NCBI GenBank assembly: GCA_965249175.1
Contig: OZ252227.1
Coordinates: 5,890,001-5,954,000 of the forward strand
Origin: CAZYFH01 sp965249175
Lineage (GTDB): Bacteria; Acidobacteriota; Vicinamibacteria; Vicinamibacterales; UBA8438
Reading direction: 5' to 3'
DNA length: 64,000 bases
In this document: piece by piece, positions 54,924 through 63,098 of the stretch
Numbering within the stretch: the first letter of the stretch is position 1
Layout: each line of letters starts with the position of its first letter
The notes under the pieces: generated by a model
The model's input: the letters and a program-made list of their open reading frames with translations, nothing else
Databases searched by the model: none
Told to the model about the DNA's origin: nothing
Made by a program: the position numbers and the translations under genes

Positions 54924-55838
54924 TTACCCGGGTCGCTGGTCGGCGCCCATCACCTCGAGGAACAGCGCCTCGAGCGACCGGCGGCGACTGGAGAGCCCAT
55001 AAAGCGGCACGCCCTGCTCGACCAGCCATCGCGACAATGCCGGCAGTGTGTCTTCGCTGTGGACGCGTAGTCGTACGACATCATCCACCTGCTCCACGTC
55101 GTCGCCGAATCGCGTCAGGCCGTCGAGCGTAGTCGACTCCGCGCGGCCAATCCGGAGCTCGATGTCCAGCTCCGCGGAGACCGCCAGCGAGAGTTCGCGC
55201 ACGATCCGGCCGTTCTTGACGAAGGCCACACGACTGCACGTTGCTTCGACCTCTCCGAGCAAGTGGGAGTTGAGGAAGACGGTCGTGCCGCGCTCGCGGA
55301 GATCGCGAATGACGTCGCGTACGAGAATCCGGCCCAGGGGATCGAGCCCTGACGTGGGCTCGTCGAGAAATACCAGCGCCGGGTCGTTGAGCAGCGCTTG
55401 CGCCAGACCGACGCGCTGCAGCATCCCCTTGCTGTACTCCGAGACCGGCTGGTCCGCGGAGGCCAGGAGATCGGCCCGCGCCAGCAGCCCCTCGATGGTC
55501 GCTTCGAGTGACGAGCCACGCCGGCCGAAGAGATTCCCGTGCAGGCGAAGCAGCTCCCACCCGGTCAGGCAGTCGTGGAAGCGGAAATGCTCCGGTAGGA
55601 ACCCGACGCGCGCGCGCGCCAGCCGGTCACCCAGCGGCATCCCGAGCACGGTGCCGGACCCACCGCTCGGCGCGATCAGGCCGAGCAGCATCTTCAGCGA
55701 CGTGGTCTTGCCGGCGCCGTTCGGCCCCAGGAAACCGAAGATCTCGCCCGGCGCAATCGTCAGCGATAGATCGGAGACGGCGACGACCTCCCCAAACTGC
55801 TTGCGCAGTCCGTGAGTGTCGATCACGAGTTCGGGCAT
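54924..55838 (-). CDS. ABC transporter ATP-binding protein
   Basis: The 304-residue protein starts at an ATG 13 bases after the anti-sigma-like gene. It has Walker A (FLGPNGAGKTTSLKML), a signature changed to EYSKGMLQRVG, Walker B (LVFLDEPTSGLDP) and a His switch (VFLNSHLLGEV). The C-terminal 80 residues form the domain seen in CcmA-type ATPases. It works with the permease that follows. Confidence 0.88.
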   Translation of the reverse strand: MPELVIDTHGLRKQFGEVVAVSDLSLTIAPGEIFGFLGPNGAGKTTSLKMLLGLIAPSGGSGTVLGMPLGDRLARARVGFLPEHFRFHDCLTGWELLRLHGNLFGRRGSSLEATIEGLLARADLLASADQPVSEYSKGMLQRVGLAQALLNDPALVFLDEPTSGLDPLGRILVRDVIRDLRERGTTVFLNSHLLGEVEATCSRVAFVKNGRIVRELSLAVSAELDIELRIGRAESTTLDGLTRFGDDVEQVDDVVRLRVHSEDTLPALSRWLVEQGVPLYGLSSRRRSLEALFLEVMGADQRPG

Positions 55839-55851
55839 CAACTGGACAAGG

Positions 55852-56823
55852 TCACTGCACGGCGTTGGCCATCTGCATCAACGTGTTGCCGCGCAATTGA
55901 CCGTTCAGACCATATACCCGTTCCCCGTCCGACCACAGCACAACGTTGACCGCCCGCGTATCGGTCGTGTCGGGCGTCTCGACCAGCAACGCCCGATGTC
56001 CTCGCACTTCCACCTGACGAAAGGCGGTCGCGGTCGCTGGCACCGGCACGATGAGCGTCGTGCGCCAATCGACGGCCTGGGCGAGATTGTGCGCTTCGCC
56101 GGTCTCGAGACCGAGGATGCGGAGACCCAGTTCGCCGAGTCTGGGCAGGTCGACCCCCGCCGGCAGCGTCACCTCGGGATGCATCCCCTGCAGGAAGTCG
56201 ACGTGCTGATCCGCATAGTCGTAGCCGAGGTTGACGAGCGCCGGCACCTGGACCTCGGCAGTGGCGCCGTCGAGCTCCGTCGGGGCGGAGAGGTCCCTGA
56301 TCCCGAGCGCGTCCAGTACCTGCTGCAACATCGCGGTGTTCCCGGTGATGCGAACGGCGCGGGCGCCCACGACATCGATGCCGGTGAGGGCGAGTCCTGG
56401 CGGTAGCGCCGCCGGCTGTCGCACCTCGAATCCAGCCGCGGCCCCGGCGGCCTCGACGCTCAGAAACCGCTGCGATGGACCCGGGTCGGTGACGACGTCG
56501 ACGTGATTCCCGATGATCTGCGCGATGTCGATCCCCCGGTCGTTGAGCTGCGCAATCCGCGTCTCGTCGACGGGGACCGCGGTGAAGTTGACCACCCGGA
56601 ACAGATCGAGAAATGCCTGCGCTGAGGCACGCACCGACGGCAGCAGAAACAGCAGGACGGCGAAAACGCCGCTCGCCGCGACCGCGCCGATCCGCAGCAC
56701 GGGCCACCGCGCGAGGTTGCCGATGCGGCCGACCGCAGCCTGACTCCTCAGGGTGGCACGAAGCCGCTCCTCGAAATCGGGCGGGGGATCCGCGCGCATG
56801 TCGTGGAGAAAGTTATCATCCAT
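55852..56823 (-). CDS. Anti-sigma-factor-like membrane protein
   Basis: The 323-residue protein starts with a short cytoplasmic part (DDNFLHDMRADPPPDFEERL), one membrane helix (AVAASGVFAVLLFLLPSV) and a large outer domain of about 255 residues with LPAGVDLPRLGELGLRIL and a C-terminal VNVVLWSDGERVYGLNGQL. No Cys/His zinc-binding anti-sigma motif is seen. The reasons to call it anti-sigma-like are its topology and its position five bases after the sigma factor stop. It probably senses an envelope signal. Confidence 0.6.
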   Translation of the reverse strand: MDDNFLHDMRADPPPDFEERLRATLRSQAAVGRIGNLARWPVLRIGAVAASGVFAVLLFLLPSVRASAQAFLDLFRVVNFTAVPVDETRIAQLNDRGIDIAQIIGNHVDVVTDPGPSQRFLSVEAAGAAAGFEVRQPAALPPGLALTGIDVVGARAVRITGNTAMLQQVLDALGIRDLSAPTELDGATAEVQVPALVNLGYDYADQHVDFLQGMHPEVTLPAGVDLPRLGELGLRILGLETGEAHNLAQAVDWRTTLIVPVPATATAFRQVEVRGHRALLVETPDTTDTRAVNVVLWSDGERVYGLNGQLRGNTLMQMANAVQ

Positions 56824-56827
56824 CGGC

Positions 56828-57373
56828 TTACTCCTTGTCGTCCCAACCCGCCCGCAACTGCTGCACCACACGATGCAGGATGGTCCCGACATTGGATTCG
56901 CTCAGACCGGTCAGACCGCTGATCGCCCGGTTCGTGGCCCCAGCGCCGTACTTGAGCGCGACGAGCTCGCGCTCTCGGTCCGGGAGCTGGCCCAAGAGCG
57001 CCGTGAGCCTCTGCACAGCCGACCGCTGCAGCGCGTCATCCTCCGGCGTTCGCCCCGTTACGAGACCGGCGGCCTCGGTGAGGGGCTCATGGCGACGCGC
57101 CGCCCGGTGGTGGTCAACGGCCACGTTGCGGGCGATGGCCAGCAGCCAGGTCGTGAAGCCGCCGAGGTTACGCCGGTAGCGATGCCGGGCCCGCCAGGCC
57201 TTTTCGAACGTGACCGAGGTCAGGTCCTCGACGTCGGCGTGTGCTCCGACGCGGTAGCGGAAGAAGTTGTAGATCCGGGGCAGCTGCTCGACGTAGAGCA
57301 CGTCCCAATCCGTGTCGGTCGCGCCCGCGAGCCAGGGGGCGGCCCGGTGCGGAGCGATGCCTTCCATCGCCAT
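56828..57373 (-). CDS. ECF-type RNA polymerase sigma factor
   Basis: The 181-residue protein has sigma region 2 (DWDVLYVEQLPRIYNFFRYR, VEDLTSVTFEKAWRARHRY, FTTWLLAIARNVAVDHHR) and region 4 (LLGQLPDRERELVALKYGAG; ISGLTGLSESNVGTILHRVV). It heads a six-gene minus-strand operon, whose transcription it may control. The ATG at 57373 or 57367 may be used. Confidence 0.9.
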   Translation of the reverse strand: MAMEGIAPHRAAPWLAGATDTDWDVLYVEQLPRIYNFFRYRVGAHADVEDLTSVTFEKAWRARHRYRRNLGGFTTWLLAIARNVAVDHHRAARRHEPLTEAAGLVTGRTPEDDALQRSAVQRLTALLGQLPDRERELVALKYGAGATNRAISGLTGLSESNVGTILHRVVQQLRAGWDDKE

Positions 57374-57477
57374 CTCTCTGAAGGATACGGGGGACGCGCG
57401 GAAGTATCACATGGCAGCGCCACGTTCCCCGAACAAAGTCGGGGATGCGTCCGTCTCGTGTAACGAGGGACGACCAG

Positions 57478-57981
57478 ATGCCGGGCACGCCTATCGGTTG
57501 GCTTCATTTCGTCTGCGCCATCGCGGCGATCGCCGTCGGGGGCGGCGTCGCGCTTGCCGGGAAGGGGTCAGTCCGACACCGGCTCCTCGGTCGGACCTAC
57601 GGGGCTCTCATGCTCGGCGTGAACGGTACAGCGTTCATGCTGTACGGGCTGTTCGGACGGCCCGGACCCTTTCACATTGCCGCGCTCGTCAGTCTGGTCG
57701 GCGTTATTGCCGGCTGGATCCCTGCGCGTCGGCGATCGTCGCGCGCGTGGGTCGAATACCACGCCTACTGGATGAGCTGGTCGTATGTGGGGTTGCTCGC
57801 GGCCGCCGCAGCCGAAACGCTGAGTCGGATACCGGACACCCCGTTCTGGGGTGTCGTCATCGCCGCGACGCTTGGGGTCGTGGCCATCGGAGCGACCGTC
57901 ATCAACCGTCGACTCCCGGCGATACTGGTCCCGTTCCGACGCGCGGCCGTCCGACCGGATCACAAGGGAACCGTTCAGTGA
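57478..57981 (+). CDS. DUF2306-like membrane protein
   Basis: The 167-residue protein has about five helices. The opening IGWLHFVCAIAAIAVGGGVA with KGSVRHRLLGRTYGALML is like DUF2306 proteins, which have a conserved H near the start and KGxxHxxLGRxY. The function is unknown. GAGGGA supports the ATG. It is divergent from the sigma factor, with 104 bases between them. Confidence 0.7.
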   Translation: MPGTPIGWLHFVCAIAAIAVGGGVALAGKGSVRHRLLGRTYGALMLGVNGTAFMLYGLFGRPGPFHIAALVSLVGVIAGWIPARRRSSRAWVEYHAYWMSWSYVGLLAAAAAETLSRIPDTPFWGVVIAATLGVVAIGATVINRRLPAILVPFRRAAVRPDHKGTVQ

Positions 57982-58040
57982 GGGGGTGCTCGGCGGTACC
58001 GCTGTCGCGAATCCGCTGTCAGTATCTGGTCACCGCAACA

Positions 58041-58274
58041 CTAGACCTCGGCGACCATTTGGCGGGGCGCTGGCATGCTCGCATGAACGAGATGATCTGC
58101 CTGCGCTGAGGGTCTACCCGCCGAGCGCTGCAGCTCTTGTACGACGCGGGCGTAAAAGCGCGCGTAGCCGTCGGCGCTGTTGGGCACCTCGACCATGAGC
58201 CCGAGCGTCATCGCCTCGCGAACGTCATGCGCGTCCGACGTGGCCGTCAATCTCCGAAACCGTTGCAGGGTCAT
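58041..58274 (-). CDS. Small hypothetical protein
   Basis: The ATG at 58274, with GAGAGAGG upstream, gives 77 residues starting MTLQRFRRLTATSDAHDVRE and ending PAPRQMVAEV. The helix VREAMTLGLMVEVPNSADGY is the only clear structure. No family is recognised. The 206 bases between it and the zinc-ribbon gene hold no clear feature. Confidence 0.35.
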   Translation of the reverse strand: MTLQRFRRLTATSDAHDVREAMTLGLMVEVPNSADGYARFYARVVQELQRSAGRPSAQADHLVHASMPAPRQMVAEV

Positions 58275-58480
58275 CTGTGTTGCCTCTCTCTGGTGCGCCC
58301 TCGTGCCACGAGCGCGCCGGACGCGCTCGCACGTTGGTGTAGAGCAAGCGGCATGCCAGCGCACCCCGAGCCGCCAGCAGCGGCGCACCGCAGGATCGGT
58401 GTCCTCGGAGGGTCTGCCGGTGTCCGCCAGCGGCGTCACCGGCTGACGGAGGCCACTGGCCTCCCGCCGCGGGGTGCGGA

Positions 58481-58660
58481 TCACCCCATGAACAGGCCCT
58501 TCCGATGCGTCACGCCAATCGACTTCCGACACGACGCGCAGAAATACACATATCGCCGGCCGAAGAAGCCCCGCAACTCGCGGAACCAGATCTCCGTGAT
58601 CCGTTCCGAGCAATGCGGACAGAGCGGCTCCACGTCGTTCCTCTGCTTGAGCTCTATCAT
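58481..58660 (-). CDS. Small zinc-ribbon protein
   Basis: The 59-residue protein starts at an ATG with GGGAGG upstream. It has two Cys pairs, CPHC (C14, C17) and CASC (C41, C44), with EIWFRELRGFFGRRYVYF between, an arrangement fitting a zinc ribbon. It is basic and probably binds nucleic acid or protein. No partner is evident. Confidence 0.55.
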   Translation of the reverse strand: MIELKQRNDVEPLCPHCSERITEIWFRELRGFFGRRYVYFCASCRKSIGVTHRKGLFMG

Positions 58661-58694
58661 CTGAGGCCCTCCCAGTCGTGATCGTTCGGTCGGT

Positions 58695-60122
58695 CTACAG
58701 ACCGGCGCGGTCTCTAATCCAGTCGCTCACGAGGTCGAGCGCGTGAGGCGCAAACGTCTCTTCGATCGCCGCGTATTCGGTGGGGAGACCAGTCGTCGCC
58801 GTCTGGAACAGGTGGTTCAATCCGTCGAGCGTCGTCGTGGTCACGTCGGTGTTGCCGCCGGCGCGCAGCGCCTGCTCGATCGCGGGTAGATTGGCGTCCG
58901 CGGGCACCTGCAGGTCGAGGCTGCCGTTGAGCGCGAGGACCGGACACGCCACGCGGCGCAGCGCCTCCCGAGGATCGGTGCGGAGAAAAGACCGGAACCA
59001 CGGTGTCGCCATCGAGGCGGCCTGGGTGGCGGCGAGCGTTTTCCCGTCGCCGACAGCCGCGGCATCGACCCCCGATAGCTGGATGCGCAGCAGGGCCAGC
59101 ACGGCGTCCTGGATCTCCTGCGCTGGCGCGTCGGCCTCGAGTCGTGCGATCAGGTGGCGTTGCGCCTCGACCTGCCTGTCGACGTTGTCGGGCGACCGCC
59201 CCATACCTTCTTGGATGAGCCGGAGCTGCAGCTGCAGGATCTCGCGCCCGGGGAATCCCGTCCCGGCCAACATGACGACAAACGCCACGTCGGGCTCACC
59301 GGCAGCCACGATTGGCGCGATGAGCCCGCCCTCGCTATGTCCAATGAGTCCGAGGCGCGTGTCATCGACGTCGGGATGGTCCTTGAGAAACGCGAGGCCC
59401 GCGCGGACATCGCCTGCGAGGTCCTGGCTGGTCGACGTGGCGATAGACCCGGAGGAGCCGCCCACGCCACGGTCGTCCACGCGGAGCACGGCGATGCCTC
59501 GTCGCGTGAGATGGTCGGCCAGGACGAGGAACGGCTTGTGGCCAAGGATGGTCTCGTCTCGATCCTGCGCACCGGACCCGGTGATCAGGATGACGGCTGG
59601 ATGCGGCCCTGGACCGTCCGGGACCGTGAAGGTTCCCGCGAGCATCGTGCCATCGACGGTGTTCGTGTAGTCCACGTCATGCGACGCGTACGGAAAGGGC
59701 GGCGCTGGCGTTTGTGGACGTCGAGGCCCCACCGCCACGTCACCCTCGACCCGCGTCATGCTCAGCGGCATGGTCTGCCCCGCCTGCTGCAGTTGCCCGG
59801 CGGCAGTATCTCCGTCTCGCGTCGCCGTGAACACCGCGCCGGAGGGAGGCGCCTGGGCAAGCGTGAAGGCGATGTCGCTCTCGGTGTAGATGACATCGGC
59901 CAGGGCGAGCCCGACGGCACCTTGCGCGGGGATATCGATCGTGGCGATGGCGCTGCCATCCTCCGCCGGGTTGAAGGTCACGGCGAATTCCAGGGGTTGA
60001 CTGGGAATCTCGACTTTGCCGGTCCATCGCTCCGGGGCGGGCTGGGCGTCCAGCGGCGTGGAGGCCGGACCCGCGAGCACCCCCACGACAGTGGTGACGA
60101 TGACGCAACGACTGACTACCAT
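58695..60122 (-). CDS. Secreted alpha/beta hydrolase with N-terminal beta domain
   Basis: The ATG at 60122 (GGGAGGTG upstream) gives 475 residues with a signal peptide (ends LDAQ). A beta-rich first domain (about 30-130) is followed by a hydrolase: VILITGSGAQDRDE, the elbow LIGHSEGGLI with the nucleophile Ser, the acid in LALNGSLDLQVP and the His in LDGLNHLFQ. This arrangement matches secreted acyl-peptidase or esterase-like proteins common in Bacteroidota and Acidobacteriota. The substrate is unknown. Confidence 0.85.
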   Translation of the reverse strand: MVVSRCVIVTTVVGVLAGPASTPLDAQPAPERWTGKVEIPSQPLEFAVTFNPAEDGSAIATIDIPAQGAVGLALADVIYTESDIAFTLAQAPPSGAVFTATRDGDTAAGQLQQAGQTMPLSMTRVEGDVAVGPRRPQTPAPPFPYASHDVDYTNTVDGTMLAGTFTVPDGPGPHPAVILITGSGAQDRDETILGHKPFLVLADHLTRRGIAVLRVDDRGVGGSSGSIATSTSQDLAGDVRAGLAFLKDHPDVDDTRLGLIGHSEGGLIAPIVAAGEPDVAFVVMLAGTGFPGREILQLQLRLIQEGMGRSPDNVDRQVEAQRHLIARLEADAPAQEIQDAVLALLRIQLSGVDAAAVGDGKTLAATQAASMATPWFRSFLRTDPREALRRVACPVLALNGSLDLQVPADANLPAIEQALRAGGNTDVTTTTLDGLNHLFQTATTGLPTEYAAIEETFAPHALDLVSDWIRDRAGL

Positions 60123-60292
60123 GGCACCTCCCGTCGCCGCCGGCGAGCTTGCCGCGGCTCTCTTCATCCATACGGCGTCACGCGCGCAAATATTCGCGAA
60201 CGGTGGGCGCCGGGCCGCTGCAACCGTTTTTCGCCCCGCCCGGTCTTACCTGACGAGTAGGCTGGATCAGCAACCACGAGGGAGGCGGAGGC

Positions 60293-60727
60293 ATGGACAA
60301 CGGTCAGTTCTATTCGGCGCTCGGGGTTGTTTGGGTGTTCGGCTTCGCGGCCGTCCTGCTCATTGCGTGGCACCTGAGAGGCAAGCGAAAGCTCCAGAAA
60401 CTCAACATCATTCACACGGAGAGGATGAAAGCCATGGAAAAGGGCATCCCGCTGCCGGAGTTTCCCGAGCTCAGCGAGACCGAAGGCAGGGCGCTCATCG
60501 GGAAGGCGCTGGCGTCGCACATGGCGTCCAGGTCGGTGAACCCGCGATGGCCGCTCGGCGTCGGCGCGCTACTCATCATGGCGGGTCTCGGTACGGCAGT
60601 CGCGATGAGGATGTCCGCTTGGGACTTTCACAACGAGCTCTGGCCGTTCGGGTTGATCGGTGTCTTCCTGGGCATCGGCATGTTCCTCTTCTATGCCTTG
60701 ACGCGCACCCCGGCGGACCGGCCCTGA
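60293..60727 (+). CDS. Small membrane protein next to a sigma factor (DUF6249-like)
   Basis: The 144-residue protein has three helices: one at the N-terminus (YSALGVVWVFGFAAVLLIAW), then WPLGVGALLIMAGLGTAVAM and FGLIGVFLGIGMFLFYAL. A charged cytoplasmic loop (HTERMKAMEKGIPLPEFPEL) lies between. It resembles DUF6249-type proteins encoded next to ECF sigma/anti-sigma genes. It is 24 bases ahead of the sigma factor gene. Confidence 0.55.
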   Translation: MDNGQFYSALGVVWVFGFAAVLLIAWHLRGKRKLQKLNIIHTERMKAMEKGIPLPEFPELSETEGRALIGKALASHMASRSVNPRWPLGVGALLIMAGLGTAVAMRMSAWDFHNELWPFGLIGVFLGIGMFLFYALTRTPADRP

Positions 60728-60751
60728 TCGCTGACGCCCTAGAGACCGCGG

Positions 60752-61318
60752 ATGGACGACGCCCTCCGGGTGCAGGCCTTCCAAAGCACAGGCGATGAGG
60801 TCCACTTCAAGGTGCTCGTCGAACGTCACCAGGGGATGGTCTTTCGGCTCATCCTTTCCATTCTGGGGACCGGCCACCAGGGCGCTGCGGAAGAGCTCAC
60901 ACAGGACGTCTTCCTCACGGTGTATCGCAAGCTTCGTCAGTTCCGGGGCGAGGCGAAGTTCAGCTCGTGGCTCTACCGCATTGCCTACAACCAGGCCATC
61001 GATTATCGCAATCACACGCGCTTCCAGGCGCGGCACTACGGTGAGGAGGTGCTCGAGATGACCCCGACCAACCGTCCGGGGGATGATCCGTTCATCCACG
61101 TCGCGGCGGGGCGGACCGCATCGACCGTCAAGGACTGTCTCGAGCAACTCCCGCACCTCTACCGCTCGGTCCTCCACCTGCACTACTGGATGGGCATGAC
61201 GGTCCGCGAGATCAGCGAGACGATCGCGGCTCCCGAGGGCACCGTGAAGTCCTACCTGCACCGCGCACGCGCCAAGCTCCACACGCAACTCGCCAATAAG
61301 GGAATCTCCGATGTCTGA
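60752..61318 (+). CDS. ECF-type RNA polymerase sigma factor
   Basis: The 188-residue protein has region 2 (FKVLVERHQGMVFRLILSIL, AEELTQDVFLTVYRKLRQF, KFSSWLYRIAYNQAIDY) and region 4 (CLEQLPHLYRSVLHLHYWMG, ISETIAAPEGTVKSYLHRAR). It overlaps the downstream anti-sigma-like gene by eight bases. It is a different type from the 57 kb sigma factor. Confidence 0.9.
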   Translation: MDDALRVQAFQSTGDEVHFKVLVERHQGMVFRLILSILGTGHQGAAEELTQDVFLTVYRKLRQFRGEAKFSSWLYRIAYNQAIDYRNHTRFQARHYGEEVLEMTPTNRPGDDPFIHVAAGRTASTVKDCLEQLPHLYRSVLHLHYWMGMTVREISETIAAPEGTVKSYLHRARAKLHTQLANKGISDV

Positions 61319-61775
61319 GCCACGCCTCAACTGCGAGCGCTTCGACCAGTGGCTGCTCGACGGCGGCGCCGACCTTGAGCCGTCGGGGTGGAGCTCACAC
61401 GTCGATGCGTGCGCCGGGTGCCGGGACCAGTGGCACGCGCACCAGATGCTCGCGCTGACCTTCGACCACGAGGCGGTCCCGAGGCTGTCGCCGGCATTCG
61501 CGGTCCGACTGGACCGGTCGCTCGCACCGACGGTGACCATACGCCCGCTCAGCGGTTGGCGACGGGCAGTGCTGCTCGCATACGGGGCCGTCGGGGTCGG
61601 CGGGCTTGGCTGGGCGCTCCGTGCGGTGCCGCTCCCCACGATCGACCTCGCGGCGCCGTGGGTGCCGGTCGCGAGCCTCATCGCGGTCCCGCTGTCCCTC
61701 ATGCTGGCCATCGCGGTCTCGCGGCTGATTCCGGGCCGCCGCGCACCCGGCGCGCTACGACTGTTTGCGCTGTAG
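61311..61775 (+). CDS. Membrane protein with zinc-finger-like anti-sigma motif
   Basis: The 154-residue protein has an N-terminal HVDACAGCRDQW, an H-x3-C-x2-C motif of zinc-binding anti-sigma domains (CERFDQWLLDG before it). Two membrane helices follow (AVLLAYGAVGVGGLGWAL; VPVASLIAVPLSLMLAIAV). It presumably holds the upstream sigma factor inactive at the membrane. Translational coupling by overlap supports the pairing. Confidence 0.75.
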   Translation: MSEPRLNCERFDQWLLDGGADLEPSGWSSHVDACAGCRDQWHAHQMLALTFDHEAVPRLSPAFAVRLDRSLAPTVTIRPLSGWRRAVLLAYGAVGVGGLGWALRAVPLPTIDLAAPWVPVASLIAVPLSLMLAIAVSRLIPGRRAPGALRLFAL

Positions 61776-61855
61776 GAACCCGTGCTAGGCTCGGGGTCAG
61801 ATCGATGACGGACCGGCCCAGCGGTTTTCTCTGACGGCTCCGTCGCGCCTCGCCC

Positions 61856-63064
61856 TTGACACACGCGACGCATGCCGTCCGCCGCATCGCCGTTCTGACG
61901 CTGCTGCTGCTGGGCGTCGACTTCCTCGACGAGCTCTGGTCCGGCGTGCCCTATGTGGGCGCACCCGGGATCCGGAGCGATTTCGGTCTCGACTACACCG
62001 CCGTGGCGGGCTTTCTGCTCGTCATCCCCGGTTTGGTCGCGCTGTTCGTCGAACCCCCGATCTTCGTCCTTGCGGATCGGTTCCCGCGCCGGCGCTTCGT
62101 CACCGCCGGACTTGCAGTGCTCGGCGTGGCGGGTCTCGTGGCCGGGCTCGCACCGAACGTCTGGGTGCTGCTCGCGGCACTCTGTGTCGCGTTCCCGGCC
62201 AGCGGGGTGGGCGTCAACCTGGCGCAGGCCAGCCTGATGGACGCCAACCCGGAGCGTCGCGAGCAGTTCATGACCCGCTGGGCCTTCTTCGGCTCGATCG
62301 GCGACCTGCTCACGCCCGCGTTGTTCTGGGCGCTGGCGGTGTGTGGGTGGGGCTGGCGCGAGGCGTTTGGCGTCTGCGCGGCGGTCCTGGTGATCTACGC
62401 GGCGGTGCTCTCCCGTCAACGCTTCCCGGCACAGACGCGGCCCGACGAGCCCGCGCCGCCGCTGCTGGTCGCCGTGCGAACCGCGCTCGGGAACCGGCGA
62501 CTCCTCTTGTGGCTTGGCGGGGTGTCGCTGTGCGCATTGCTCGACGAGATCCTGGTAGCCTTTGGCGCGCTCCACCTCCGCGACACGCTCGGGGCCGGTG
62601 TCGGCGCACGAAGCGTCGTCTTGATGTGCGAGATGATCGGCGCGCTCCTCGGCCTGGTCGTGATCGACCGCCTGCTGGCACGCTTCGAACCGCTCCGGCT
62701 CCTTCGCTGGAGCGCGGCGCTGTGTCTGATGAGCTACGTGGCGTGGGTGTTCGCGCCCGACGTCGCGTGGAGCGCCGGGCTCTTCTTCCTGACCGGTTTG
62801 TTCACGGCCCCGCTCTACCCGATCGCAATGGCGCAGGCATATCGCGCGCTGCCTGAGCAGTCCGGCATGGTCAACGCGGTCTCGACCTTGCTCGGGCCGG
62901 TCGGCATCGCCGCACCGCTCGTGCTCGGCCTGGTCGCTGACGCGTTCGGGCTCGTTCCCGCGCTCCTCCTGCTGACCGTCCAGCCCGCCGGGCTGCTCGT
63001 GCTCGCGCTCAGTCGCCCACGATCCGCGTCCGCACCGCCACCGACAGGATTGGATGTAGGATGA
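61856..63064 (+). CDS. Major facilitator superfamily transporter
   Basis: The 402-residue protein has about 12 helices and the motif FVLADRFPRRRFVTAGLAVL between helices 2 and 3, which is the MFS loop 2-3 signature (A-D-R-x-x-R-R). The start is TTG with no visible Shine-Dalgarno sequence, and an in-frame stop close upstream leaves little choice. The substrate is unknown. It is followed by the FMN oxidase after 34 bases, so a transporter-oxidase pair for a hydroxy acid is possible. Confidence 0.8.
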   Translation: MTHATHAVRRIAVLTLLLLGVDFLDELWSGVPYVGAPGIRSDFGLDYTAVAGFLLVIPGLVALFVEPPIFVLADRFPRRRFVTAGLAVLGVAGLVAGLAPNVWVLLAALCVAFPASGVGVNLAQASLMDANPERREQFMTRWAFFGSIGDLLTPALFWALAVCGWGWREAFGVCAAVLVIYAAVLSRQRFPAQTRPDEPAPPLLVAVRTALGNRRLLLWLGGVSLCALLDEILVAFGALHLRDTLGAGVGARSVVLMCEMIGALLGLVVIDRLLARFEPLRLLRWSAALCLMSYVAWVFAPDVAWSAGLFFLTGLFTAPLYPIAMAQAYRALPEQSGMVNAVSTLLGPVGIAAPLVLGLVADAFGLVPALLLLTVQPAGLLVLALSRPRSASAPPPTGLDVG

Positions 63065-63098
63065 TCGCGCCCGCGGAACGGGCATCGAGGAGGCCGGA

